Shown piece after piece: positions 35,003 through 43,499 of a stretch of 64,000 bases of DNA. The notes under the pieces were generated by a model. That model made no database searches. It was not told where the DNA came from and was given only the letters and a program-made list of their open reading frames with translations. This DNA comes from CAYSLU01 sp964431965 (lineage in GTDB: Bacteria; Verrucomicrobiota; Kiritimatiellia; CAIKKV01; CAYSLU01): the NCBI GenBank assembly GCA_964431965.1, contig CAYSLU010000005.1, positions 1-64,000 of the forward strand, written 5' to 3'. Each line of letters begins with the position of its first letter. Position 1 is the first letter of the stretch. The translations under genes were made by a program, and so were the position numbers.

Positions 35003-35981
35003 GGCGGCCTCCCGATCGAGTCGCCCTTGAGGTGCGTCTCCCCTGGCTGCATGGCCATGACTCCTCCGCAATTGCTTCCGCCCAGGCATTCAGTTCCAGG
35101 CACTGGTCGCGGGTGATGGTTTGGCGCTGCCGGTGATAGGGAAACGGTGCGAGCATCAGCAGGCGGCCGGCGGCGCAGGCGTCGAAGTAGCGGCCCGGTG
35201 GCTTGTAGTGCGGCGCGAAGCCGTTGGCGAGCATAACAATGAGCGGCAGGCCGGCCTCGAGCGCGGCGCGGGCGATGGCTTTTTCGCCGGGGCTGATACA
35301 GGGGGAAACCAGCACCGCACCGTGTTCGGCCACGTAGAGCAGTTCCTCCTGCCGGGCCGCCAACTCGGTCGGCGAAATGCGGCGCGAGATCTGGATCTGG
35401 CGTTTCAGCGGGTGTTGCAGGAGAAAGCGGTTGCCGATGGCCGCGCAGCTCTTGCCGGGGAGAACCTCTGCGTTAGCTACAACGGTGAAAAGGGCTGGGT
35501 TGGCCCGCTTGGCAGCCAGGCGTCGGGGGTTGTCGGCGATGTAGGCGGCCATTGCTTTCAGTTGGCCGCGGCGCAGCAAGATGCTGTCCTGGAAGCCGGG
35601 TTGCCACAGTCCGGGACGGTTCGGTTGCAGGAGCAGCCCCTTGCTCCTGCATTCCTGCTCGCTCACCCGCTTGAAGGCCTTCACAATGTGCCCCATGTGC
35701 CTGGCCAACCGCTCTTTGACCCACAAGATGCCGTGGAAGTGGTCCGGCATCACCACGCACTCGCACGCCTCGACTTCGGGATAGACGGCCGAGGTCCGCC
35801 GCCACACCTCGTTCACCACCTCGCCGATCGGCGAGAGCGCCACCGTCGCCGCGCTGCCCTTCGCCACCTGCAAGGTGCCAAGGAAATCGCGCCGCGGTTC
35901 GGTCACGAGCGTGATCAGGTAGAAGCACGGCTCACAGTAGTCGTGCTCCCAGCAACGCTGCATCATCCCCCTGTTGCTCAT
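34992..35981 (-). CDS. RAYT (Y1) transposase with a DprA/SLOG-like C-terminal domain
   Basis: A 329-residue REP-associated tyrosine transposase. The HUH motif is H81-F-H83 in VVMPDHFHGILWV and the catalytic tyrosine is Y147 in AAYIADNPRR. Residues ~165-310 form a second domain with a Rossmann-like pattern: QISRRISPTELAARQEELL, GAVLVSPCISPGEKAIARAALEAGLPLIVML and FDACAAGRLLMLAP. It resembles the nucleotide-binding SLOG/DprA-like fold found fused to RAYTs in Bacteroidetes and PVC genomes. RAYTs mobilise REP palindromes, and a REP-like pair exists at 5919-6000. The 5' end overlaps a GH1 remnant and the 3' end overlaps the toroid gene, consistent with insertion between them. Confidence 0.88.
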   Translation of the reverse strand: MSNRGMMQRCWEHDYCEPCFYLITLVTEPRRDFLGTLQVAKGSAATVALSPIGEVVNEVWRRTSAVYPEVEACECVVMPDHFHGILWVKERLARHMGHIVKAFKRVSEQECRSKGLLLQPNRPGLWQPGFQDSILLRRGQLKAMAAYIADNPRRLAAKRANPALFTVVANAEVLPGKSCAAIGNRFLLQHPLKRQIQISRRISPTELAARQEELLYVAEHGAVLVSPCISPGEKAIARAALEAGLPLIVMLANGFAPHYKPPGRYFDACAAGRLLMLAPFPYHRQRQTITRDQCLELNAWAEAIAEESWPCSQGRRTSRATRSGGRRDS

Positions 35982-35997
35982 GCCCGGTTCCCCCCGC

Positions 35998-36189
35998 AAT
36001 CCACTCCCGGTACCACCACCCGCTATCCTTCACCGTCCGGTTCAGCGGCTGGTAGTCTACATGCACCAAACCGAAGCGCTGGCCCCAGCCCATGTCCCAC
36101 TCGAGGTTGTCGAGCAGCGACCAGCTGCAGTAGCCACGGACCTTCTGCGGGGCTTGGAGAACGTCCTCGCGGAACTCCGTTAGCCCGCA
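35998..36189 (-). pseudogene. C-terminal scrap of a GH1 beta-glucosidase
   Basis: On the minus strand the frame from 36189 reads EFREDVLQ, then VRGYCSWSLLDNLEWDMGW, GQRFGLVHVDYQ and TVKDSGWWYREWI. This is the unmistakable end of a GH1 beta-glucosidase, whose normal text is GYFVWSLLDNFEWxxGYxxRFGLVYVDY...R..KDSxxWYxxVI. The W-S-LLDN-EW element holds aglycone and glycone contacts, but the catalytic glutamates lie further upstream and are lost. Only about 64 of the ~450 codons remain, with no start. The fragment stops against the RAYT gene. Confidence 0.85.
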
Positions 36190-36214
36190 TGATCGGTGTG
36201 TTCATGGAGCTGCC

Positions 36215-38755
36215 TCAGTTGTCTGGGCTCGCCACCATCTCCAGCAGATTCACGGCGCCGACGCGGCCGTCGTCGCCGATCTTGAGGGTCTTGATCTCGA
36301 ACGGCGCAAACGCGAGCTTGAGCGTGGCCCCCAGAAGCGGGCATTCGATGCTGGCTTCCGTCCGCCCGCCCTCCGCCTCGTAGGCCCGGAGGATGTAGCC
36401 ATCGTTGTCCTCGGCACGCTTGATGGCGCTGACGATGATGTTGTCGGCCGACACCGCGAGGTGCGAGGCGCGGCAGGGCAGGGGGCCGCCGTGGTAGCTT
36501 TCCTGCACGGTCTCGAACTCCGTGTTCAGCTCCAGCGCGCTGCGGACGACCGCGGCCGGCGGAGTTGCACCGGCAAAGGGCCTTAGCGCGTAGGCGAAGG
36601 TCTGGATGCCCTGGTCAAGGTACTCGTAGTCCTCCCCGGCGCGGCGGATGCCGCCGTGGTCGGCGTAGAGTGCGCTACGCGCCGCGGTCAGGCGCATCTC
36701 GCCGCCGTCGACGCTGAAGCTGTACCGGCCGTCGTTGAGGACGGCCAGGCCGCAGGGCTTGCCCTCGTGCAGACCGCTCACTGCGAACCAGTTCAGGCCG
36801 GGCTCCTCTTCGCCGTTGCACGGGCGCTCAATCCTGCCATAGGGAATCTCGTAGAAGCTCCGGGGATCGGTCACGGCCACGGGGAACGACAGCTTCAGGA
36901 TCTTGTGCTTCTCGCGCCAGTCGAGCTTCACCTCCACCCGAAGCTGGTCCGCGTCGTCGTAGAGGGTGAACTCCTGGGTCAGGACCGAATCGCCATAGCG
37001 GGTCCTGCTGCGCACCATGCACCGGACCGGGCCCCGCTCCACGATGGACACCTCGGCGTTGGCGAATTGCCCGACCTGGTCGGCATAGCGGGTGACGCCG
37101 TGACCCCAGGTGTCGTGATGCCAGTCTTCGATGATCAGCCCCCGCGCCGCCAGGCCGCGGATGAGCTGCGTTCCCGCCCGCTTGTCGTGCAGGGCGCTGA
37201 TGGCGCCGGATATGCGGTCGATTTCGACGCGCAGATGCCGGTTTTCCATGACCACGCCGCCGTAGAGGGTCTTGCACATGGGCTGGTCGATCCGGTCGTC
37301 TTCGGCCTCGATCGACAGAGAGGGCTCTGCCGCTGGCGCACCTTCTCCATCCTTGACCGGGCGCACATAGCGCAGGGCGTAGCCCAAGGACGGCACGTCG
37401 GCGAGGTAGATGCCGTCGCGGTCGTCCCAGAGCCGGTGGCGGCATTGGACCGGCTGGATCGGCGTCATGGTGCCGGCCTCGTCGAACGCGCCGACCGAGG
37501 GCAGCGTATCAGCGGAACGCTCGCCGTGACGCAGCCGGAAGAGCGTCGGGACGCGCACCGGCACGCGAACCGGCCACGGCAGCGGGTTGAACGCGACGAT
37601 GGGGGCGCCGATCGTCTGCGGCGCCGTAACCGGATCGGCGCCCATGAGCGTGTCGATCCGGTACGAGATCCGCTGCGTGGCCCGGGTGGTCTCGCGCTGG
37701 GCGATGGCCAGGCATTCCCCGTAGAGGTGCAGGGCATCCTCGTGCACCGGGCGAATGCTGCACCCGCAGAGAAGGTCGTGGAACTGGTTGAAGAGCAGGT
37801 TCTCCCAGGCGCGCGCCAGCCGCTCTTGCGGATAGGCGGCGCCGGTGAGGACAGCCGCCAGGCAGGCGTACTTCTCGGTGCAGAGCAGTGCGCTCTCCGT
37901 CTTGCGGTTGGCCCGCTTCACGCTGGAATGCGCGGCATAGCAGCCGCTGGCGTGGTGCTGCAGATCGTCGCGGAGGACGGCGAGCTTCTGCCCGGCGGCT
38001 CGGATTGCGTCGAAGAAGGCATCGGGCCCGGCGAAGACGAGGCGATCGCCACCAGCCGCCTTCCGCAGTTCCGCAAGATGGTTCAGCATCTCGATGGTCG
38101 GCCCGCCGCCGTGGTTGCCCACGCCGTAGCAGAGGAGCATGTGCGTGCCTTCCGCGCGGGCGATCTCCTCGATCCGGGCCAGGCTCTTCTTGAGGGCCTC
38201 CAGGTTGCCGGTGCCGTAGCCGGTGGGGATGCGGAAGGCCAGCACCTGCGAGCCGTCGATCCCTTCCCAGCGGAAGAGCGAACGGTCGAGCGCCTTCTCG
38301 TGCTGGCCGGGCCGGGCGAACAGGTAGTTGCGCAAGCCGCTCCTCAGGAGAATCTGCGGCAGGTTCCCGTTGTGCCCGAAGGAGTCGATGTTGTAGCCCG
38401 TCTCGGCCAGGCGGCCGAACCGGCTCAGGAAGTACCGCTGGCCATGCAGGCTTTGCCGGGCGAAGCTCTCGCCCGACGGCATGTTGCAGTCCGGCTCGAT
38501 CCACCAGCCGCCGGCAAGGACCCATCGCCCCTCCCGCACGCGCGTCCGGATCTCGGCAAACATCTCCGGCTCGTCCTCCTCCAGCCACTTGTAGTAGCTG
38601 GCCGACGACGCGGTGAAGACGAAGTCAGGGAACTCCCTCATTCGGTCCAGGGCCGAACGGAAGGTGGCCTTGACCTCGCCGTAGCCCTCCGGCCAGCGCC
38701 AGAGCCAGGCGGGGTCGATATGGGCATTGCCCATCAGGTGGATGGTGTGGTTCAT
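36215..38755 (-). CDS. GH38 alpha-mannosidase-like enzyme
   Basis: An 846-residue GH38 protein. The ATG at 38755 overlaps the upstream stop as ATGA, nine bases after GGGAG. Zinc ligands H12 and D14 (NAHIDPAWLW), the nucleophile D124 (YNIDSFGHNGNLPQ) and the distal FNQFHDLLCGCSI motif (HD zinc ligand region) are all present, so the enzyme should be active. The remainder is the three-domain beta-rich C-terminus (ENRHLRVEIDRISGAISAL; RVEVKLDWREKHKILKLSFP). GH38 enzymes cleave alpha-mannosidic bonds with retention. No signal peptide, so cytoplasmic. It is the last gene of a coupled operon with a beta-propeller glycosidase and a dehydrogenase. Confidence 0.93.
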   Translation of the reverse strand: MNHTIHLMGNAHIDPAWLWRWPEGYGEVKATFRSALDRMREFPDFVFTASSASYYKWLEEDEPEMFAEIRTRVREGRWVLAGGWWIEPDCNMPSGESFARQSLHGQRYFLSRFGRLAETGYNIDSFGHNGNLPQILLRSGLRNYLFARPGQHEKALDRSLFRWEGIDGSQVLAFRIPTGYGTGNLEALKKSLARIEEIARAEGTHMLLCYGVGNHGGGPTIEMLNHLAELRKAAGGDRLVFAGPDAFFDAIRAAGQKLAVLRDDLQHHASGCYAAHSSVKRANRKTESALLCTEKYACLAAVLTGAAYPQERLARAWENLLFNQFHDLLCGCSIRPVHEDALHLYGECLAIAQRETTRATQRISYRIDTLMGADPVTAPQTIGAPIVAFNPLPWPVRVPVRVPTLFRLRHGERSADTLPSVGAFDEAGTMTPIQPVQCRHRLWDDRDGIYLADVPSLGYALRYVRPVKDGEGAPAAEPSLSIEAEDDRIDQPMCKTLYGGVVMENRHLRVEIDRISGAISALHDKRAGTQLIRGLAARGLIIEDWHHDTWGHGVTRYADQVGQFANAEVSIVERGPVRCMVRSRTRYGDSVLTQEFTLYDDADQLRVEVKLDWREKHKILKLSFPVAVTDPRSFYEIPYGRIERPCNGEEEPGLNWFAVSGLHEGKPCGLAVLNDGRYSFSVDGGEMRLTAARSALYADHGGIRRAGEDYEYLDQGIQTFAYALRPFAGATPPAAVVRSALELNTEFETVQESYHGGPLPCRASHLAVSADNIIVSAIKRAEDNDGYILRAYEAEGGRTEASIECPLLGATLKLAFAPFEIKTLKIGDDGRVGAVNLLEMVASPDN

Positions 38756-40341
38756 TCCATGCATCTCCCATCGCGGGATCCGGCCCATCCGGGGCCGCCC
38801 GCCGCAAGATACCCGTGGCTCGCGCCCCTCGGTGAGTCCGTCACCCAGAACGCGTAGAGGTCCCCCCGGTCGAGGTGGAAGCGGAATTTGACCCGCTTGC
38901 CGCTCAGGGCCGCCAGGCTCCCGGCGCCGTCCCAGCGAATCTCGCTGCAGGCGGAGTTGCCGCGGAAGCCGCGGCAGCGCGGCCGCGCAAAAGGCTCGAG
39001 CGGCTGGCCGCCTTCGTCGAGGCACTCGACGGTCAGTTCGGCACCGGCGGTGTTGGCGTTGACGAACAGGCGGCTTCCGCTGAACAGCAGCGGGCGGGTG
39101 GTGAGGGATGCGCCGGGATGCCTTGCCTGCATGGATACGAACCCGTCGCGACGCAGCGTGGCCAGGCCGAGCGCCCCGTTGGCATACATGCCGTTGGTGC
39201 GCCAGTCGGCCGTAATCTGCTTCACATCGCCGGCGTACGCCGAGTAGTAGAACCAGAGCTCGTCGCCGACGATCAGGCACAGGCCGCCGGTGGACTCGAC
39301 GTAGCCGTACTCCCACGAACCGGGCTCGCGCCGGGCTCCGATGAACGGCCGGCGGTCGGGACGGTGCCAGTGGAATCCGTCCCGACTGGTCGCCAGTACG
39401 AGCTCGGTCAGTTTGGGCAGCCCCGAGGCTTCCCCGAAGGGGTTCGGCGGTCCCTTGTGGATCTGGAACAGCCCCAGCATCAGGCTTTCGTAGGCGACGG
39501 CATCCAGGTTGTACAGCTGCGGCGGTGAGTCGCCCGCCTCGTCCATGCAGTCGGCGCCCACCCAGAACTGCGTCTGGTTCGCCTCCCAGCGGCCGGACGC
39601 GAGGAAGTCCTCGGCATCCCAGTAGTCGCGGCAGCGCCCATACGGTTCCCGCCACCGGCGGATGCTCTGCACCCATCGGCGTCGGAACGGGTTGTAGAAC
39701 AGCGTGCTGCGATCTTCCATGGGGCCGGTCTGCACCGGCGCCGACCAGTGGATACCGTCGGCCGACGTCATCATCAGGGCGGGGAAGTAACCCCGCCCCG
39801 GCGGGTTCGGCTCACGGAACAGCATCTTGAAGCGCTGCGACTCGTCGCGCGTATCGCGGTCCAGCCAGACGGTTCCCGAGTCGGGATGCAGGTCCGTCGG
39901 CAGCACGAGGTTGGTGCCGGGCACCACGTCGAGCACGGGGCGCTCCCAATGCAGGCCGTCCTCGCTCGTCGCGTAGGCCATGGCCCCCGCATAGCTGGCC
40001 ATGTACCACATCTTGAAGCGCCGGTCGCGGTCGTCATACCACAGCCCGCCGCACTTGGGGATGGCGGTCGGAGGCCACTTCGTCCCGCACTCGTGGGCGG
40101 TTTGCGGGAAGAACACCGGGTTGAGCGGATGCTTCGCCGGCCGATGGTACGCCCGCACCAGCGAGGTCCGCTCGATCAGGAACTCGTCCACGAACAATTG
40201 CCGCCCCACGTCGATCGGGATCACCGCCGGCGGCGACTCCAGGTAAGGAACCCGCATGGGCTGGAACGAGGCGCCGTTCACCGTGCGCGGCGGCCATTCG
40301 TTCGGCTCCGGGATGCCGTTGTAGGAAGTGGGGTTGCTCAT
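38752..40341 (-). CDS. Five-bladed-propeller glycosidase-like protein
   Basis: A 529-residue protein that starts at 40341, overlapping the dehydrogenase stop (ATGA). It begins with the PVC-typical phrase IDVGRQLFVDEFLIER followed by a GH32/43/130-like propeller: KCGGLWYDDRDRRFKMWYMA, YATSEDGLHWERP, MMTSADGIHWSAP and LATSRDGFHWHRP. A final beta-sandwich carries SGSRLFVNANTAGAELTVE. The repeated xxDGxHW units are blade ends. The family is common beside mannosidases and sulfatases in Planctomycetota and Kiritimatiellota but lacks a biochemical description. No signal peptide is seen. It is coupled to GH38 downstream, suggesting action on the same mannose-containing substrate. Confidence 0.8.
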   Translation of the reverse strand: MSNPTSYNGIPEPNEWPPRTVNGASFQPMRVPYLESPPAVIPIDVGRQLFVDEFLIERTSLVRAYHRPAKHPLNPVFFPQTAHECGTKWPPTAIPKCGGLWYDDRDRRFKMWYMASYAGAMAYATSEDGLHWERPVLDVVPGTNLVLPTDLHPDSGTVWLDRDTRDESQRFKMLFREPNPPGRGYFPALMMTSADGIHWSAPVQTGPMEDRSTLFYNPFRRRWVQSIRRWREPYGRCRDYWDAEDFLASGRWEANQTQFWVGADCMDEAGDSPPQLYNLDAVAYESLMLGLFQIHKGPPNPFGEASGLPKLTELVLATSRDGFHWHRPDRRPFIGARREPGSWEYGYVESTGGLCLIVGDELWFYYSAYAGDVKQITADWRTNGMYANGALGLATLRRDGFVSMQARHPGASLTTRPLLFSGSRLFVNANTAGAELTVECLDEGGQPLEPFARPRCRGFRGNSACSEIRWDGAGSLAALSGKRVKFRFHLDRGDLYAFWVTDSPRGASHGYLAAGGPGWAGSRDGRCME

Positions 40342-41366
40342 GCCATGGTCTCCAGCATGTCCTGGGTCACGCCGAAGCGCACCGGCTCGCCGCGCAGGAC
40401 CCGCAGGCACTCGTCAACGGCCAAGGCGCCCATGCGGCGGATCTCTCCGCTGCTGCTTCCGGCCAGGTGCGGGGTGAGATAGACGTTGGGCAGCGTCCAG
40501 AACGGGCTGTCGGCGACTGGGGGCTCGGGATCGGTGACGTCGAGGTGGGCGGTGATACGGCCTTTCTCAAGCTCGGCGATCAGCGACGGCTCGTGCACCA
40601 GGGCGCCGCGGGCGGTGTTGATGAACACGGCCCCGTCGCGCATCGCCTGGAAGAACGGCGCCGCCAGCATGTGGCGGGTGGCGGGGATATTGGGGGCGTG
40701 CAGGCTGATCACCTGGCAGTCCCGGGCCAGCTGGAGGAGGTCGCCCTGGCGGCGGCAGCCGACGGCGGCGATGTCGGCCGCCTTGGCATAGGGGTCGTAG
40801 ACCTCGACGTCGAGATCCGTCCCCTGCAACTTGCCCGCGACTAGGCGGCCGATCGCGCCGAAGCCGATCAGGCCGACGCGGGTGCGGTAGTTGCCGGGAT
40901 GCGGCGGGGCGGGGACACGCTTGCCGGCGCCCTTCATCTGCGCGGCGGCGAGGAACCAGTTCTTGTTTGTGAGGGTGATCAGCGCCACCGTCACCTCGGC
41001 CACCGGCACCGCGTTGGCGTGCATGGCGGTGGTGATGGTGATGCCGCGGGCGTAGCTCTCCGGCGTGACGAAGCCTTTCACCGAGCCGGCGGCATAGCAG
41101 ACGGCGCGGAGGCGCGGCGCCTTCGCCAGGAAGGCGGCATCGAGCTTCGGCATGCCCCACGACGACAGGATGATGTCGGCCTCGGCCAGCGCCGCGGCGT
41201 GACCGACCTCGTCAAGGTCGCCAAGCACGCGCACGGCGGCGGCGGCGCGCAGGCGCGCCAAGTCGGTCTCGGTGAAGTAGCGGGGGTGCTCCGCGCTGGC
41301 GTGGGTGATGGCAACGGTGCGCACGGCACCAAGCCCGGTCCGTGGCGCGGTGGTCGTTGTGGTCAT
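40338..41366 (-). CDS. D-isomer-specific 2-hydroxyacid dehydrogenase
   Basis: A 342-residue NAD-dependent dehydrogenase; AGGAAAG precedes the ATG at 41366. The coenzyme loop is GFGAIG (168-173), with D191 in VYDPYAK as the NAD-selecting acid. Catalytic residues are R253 (NTARGALV), E281 (DVTDPEPP) and H300 (LTPHLAGSS). The family reduces 2-keto acids to D-2-hydroxy acids or the reverse. With a LarA-like racemase at 15 kb and several sugar oxidoreductases, a role in handling sugar-derived hydroxy acids is possible. First gene of the three-gene coupled operon with the propeller and GH38 genes. Confidence 0.92.
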   Translation of the reverse strand: MTTTTTAPRTGLGAVRTVAITHASAEHPRYFTETDLARLRAAAAVRVLGDLDEVGHAAALAEADIILSSWGMPKLDAAFLAKAPRLRAVCYAAGSVKGFVTPESYARGITITTAMHANAVPVAEVTVALITLTNKNWFLAAAQMKGAGKRVPAPPHPGNYRTRVGLIGFGAIGRLVAGKLQGTDLDVEVYDPYAKAADIAAVGCRRQGDLLQLARDCQVISLHAPNIPATRHMLAAPFFQAMRDGAVFINTARGALVHEPSLIAELEKGRITAHLDVTDPEPPVADSPFWTLPNVYLTPHLAGSSSGEIRRMGALAVDECLRVLRGEPVRFGVTQDMLETMA

Positions 41367-41434
41367 GGTGGCTTTCCTATCGCGCAATTGTTCCTGAATG
41401 ACTCCGACATGGCGGGGCCAGAAGCTGGGATCTC

Positions 41435-43468
41435 CTATCCTAGACGTTCGCGCCGGCATCCGTTGCCCATCCGTGGGCCAATCCGCTCAAACCATAGCGG
41501 TTGAAAGCCGCGGTTGAAGACCGGCGAATCGCGATGCACCATAAATCCGTCGCGTTGAGGATCCTCGGGGTCGTTCAACAGTCGGGCTTCCGGGGTCTGC
41601 CCGGGATGCGTGCCCCAGTTGTTGCGAAACTGGTAAAGGTGGGTGTTCATCTCCCAGGGCGAATCGATGCAGATATTGCGCTCGACCCGGTTGTTGATAG
41701 CCCGCCAGGGCTCGCCCCACTCCCGCATGCGCTCGACCAGCTCCGGATAGCGCTCGCGCCATGGCGACTCGGTGTAGGGGACCGCCTCTAGCGCAAGCTG
41801 GATGCCGCTCTTCGCTGCACCCCTGAAGGCCTCCGGGCTGCCGTTGTTCCCGCGCACCGCGGAGTGGCAGCGGAGGAACAGGTTGTTCTCGACGGTGTTG
41901 TCCGCGCCCCCGTTGATGCAGACACCGGCCCAGGTCGTGCCCACGAAGATGTTGCCGCGCACCAGTAGGCCGCCCATGCCGTCGTCCAGGTAGATGCCGG
42001 CGACCAGGAGGAGCTTGGAATCCCGGCTACCAAGGTCATGAAAGTAGTTGTGCTGGATGACGTTGCCCAGCGACGCAATATCGCGGCCTGCATAGATGGC
42101 GCCGGTATCGCTGGTCTCCATCGAGAGGTGGTGGAACTCGTTGAACTCGATGAAGTGATCGTTGCCATGGAACCAGATGCCGAAGTGCGGCGCATCGTGA
42201 ATGCGGTTGTGAATCACATGGTTGTGGACGCCGCCCAGCAGTACGCCCGGCTTGTAGGCACGATGCCAGCGTCCGAAATGGTGGATATCGTTGTCCTCGA
42301 CGCGTAGATTTCCGGGGGTCAGCGTGGCGCGGTCGCCACCGGACATCCAGATGCCGCCGCTGCCCGTCCCGTGGATGTCGCACCGCCGGACACCGCTCCC
42401 GACGCCGGCGAGACTGACGGCGTAGTCACCCGCATTGCGGATGGTGCAGTCCTCGATCCAGACATCCGCGACATCGGTGGCCTCGACGGCATTGCCTCGG
42501 CAGGCCTCGAGTGTCAGGCCGCGCAGGGCGACATGGGACGCTTCATGTAGCGACACGATCGTCGATACGACGGATATCGCCGCCGCATTGCACTCCAGAG
42601 GGGCCGGCGGCCAGAAGTAGAGCAGGCCGCTCTCCCGGTCGAGGTACCACTCGCCGGGCATGTCGAGTTCGCACAGCAGGTTGAACGCATAGAACGGCTG
42701 GCCGGCGCGATATCCGTAGGTGTGGTAGGGGGGCGCGATGGCGATGGTCCGCGTCGCGGCCTCGATGTGGTCGACGGGCTGGCGCTGCTCCGCCCATTCC
42801 CAGGCCCAGTAGCCATGCACCCAGATGTCGCGCTCGCGAGCCCACCGCTCCAGGCGCGCGTCGTCGCAGGTGAAGCGGCCGGTGCGGTCAAAGGTCCGGC
42901 CGTGTGCCTCATACCGATCCCCACCCACCGTCTCCGCGATGCGCGCGAAGCCGTCGTTGGGCCAACGGGCGAGCGCCATGGGCCGGTCCTGGAAGAACAG
43001 CTCCAGCCGGTTCTCGGAAGGCAGGGGGAGCTTGGTCGTGGTGAGACGGTTCATCGCCGCCACGCCCAGGTCCGTCACGCCGTTGGCCCGCAGATCGGTC
43101 CGCCAGACCTGCCCGCGCGCGGCGGGATCGAGCCGCTCCAGTTCCCTCTGATCGGCGACCTTTTCCCAGGCGGTGAGGCACCGGCCGCCGGACAGGCGCG
43201 CATCCTCGCCTTTCCGTGCGCAGTAGGTGATAGGAGAATCCGGCCGACCGCTGTCGTCCGCTGACAGGACGAACGGCTGCGCGAGTTCATAGACTCCTTG
43301 GCGCAGTTCCACCGTGACGCCGCCATCTGGTAACCCGCCGGTCTGTTTCATGCGCCGGATGGCATTGCGCGCACCCTCCAGAGTGGCAAAGGGCATGACC
43401 TCAGTGCCGGGGTTGTCATCATGGCCATCCGGCGTCACGGTCAGTGTTGCTTGCTGTTGCGATCGCAT
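41435..43468 (-). CDS. Right-handed beta-helix protein
   Basis: A 677-residue parallel-beta-helix protein; GAGGTGA precedes the ATG at 43468. The start is MRSQQQATLTVTPDGHDDNP, the standard opening of this PVC group (V-PDG-D-NPGT...PF-TLE-AR-AIR). Coils are visible as VWIEDCTIRNAGDYAVSL, VEDNDIHHFG, NHVIHNRIHDAPHFGIWF, FIEFNEFHHL, NVIQHNYFHDLG and NTVENNLFLRCHSAV. Related proteins include GH141- and PL-type enzymes, but the activity here is not assigned. The FAD gene ends 31 bases upstream. Parts of its 5' end are repeated at 44975-45107 and 47585-47722. Confidence 0.84.
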   Translation of the reverse strand: MRSQQQATLTVTPDGHDDNPGTEVMPFATLEGARNAIRRMKQTGGLPDGGVTVELRQGVYELAQPFVLSADDSGRPDSPITYCARKGEDARLSGGRCLTAWEKVADQRELERLDPAARGQVWRTDLRANGVTDLGVAAMNRLTTTKLPLPSENRLELFFQDRPMALARWPNDGFARIAETVGGDRYEAHGRTFDRTGRFTCDDARLERWARERDIWVHGYWAWEWAEQRQPVDHIEAATRTIAIAPPYHTYGYRAGQPFYAFNLLCELDMPGEWYLDRESGLLYFWPPAPLECNAAAISVVSTIVSLHEASHVALRGLTLEACRGNAVEATDVADVWIEDCTIRNAGDYAVSLAGVGSGVRRCDIHGTGSGGIWMSGGDRATLTPGNLRVEDNDIHHFGRWHRAYKPGVLLGGVHNHVIHNRIHDAPHFGIWFHGNDHFIEFNEFHHLSMETSDTGAIYAGRDIASLGNVIQHNYFHDLGSRDSKLLLVAGIYLDDGMGGLLVRGNIFVGTTWAGVCINGGADNTVENNLFLRCHSAVRGNNGSPEAFRGAAKSGIQLALEAVPYTESPWRERYPELVERMREWGEPWRAINNRVERNICIDSPWEMNTHLYQFRNNWGTHPGQTPEARLLNDPEDPQRDGFMVHRDSPVFNRGFQPLWFERIGPRMGNGCRRERLG

Positions 43469-43499
43469 CGTGCTCACCTCGCTGTCAGAGCTGCCCAGG

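Noticed and set aside
38756..39676. Extended GH38 with 300 extra N-terminal residues
   Set aside because: The extension is the shifted reading of the propeller gene; the GH38 fold starts immediately at MNHTIHLMGNAHIDP.
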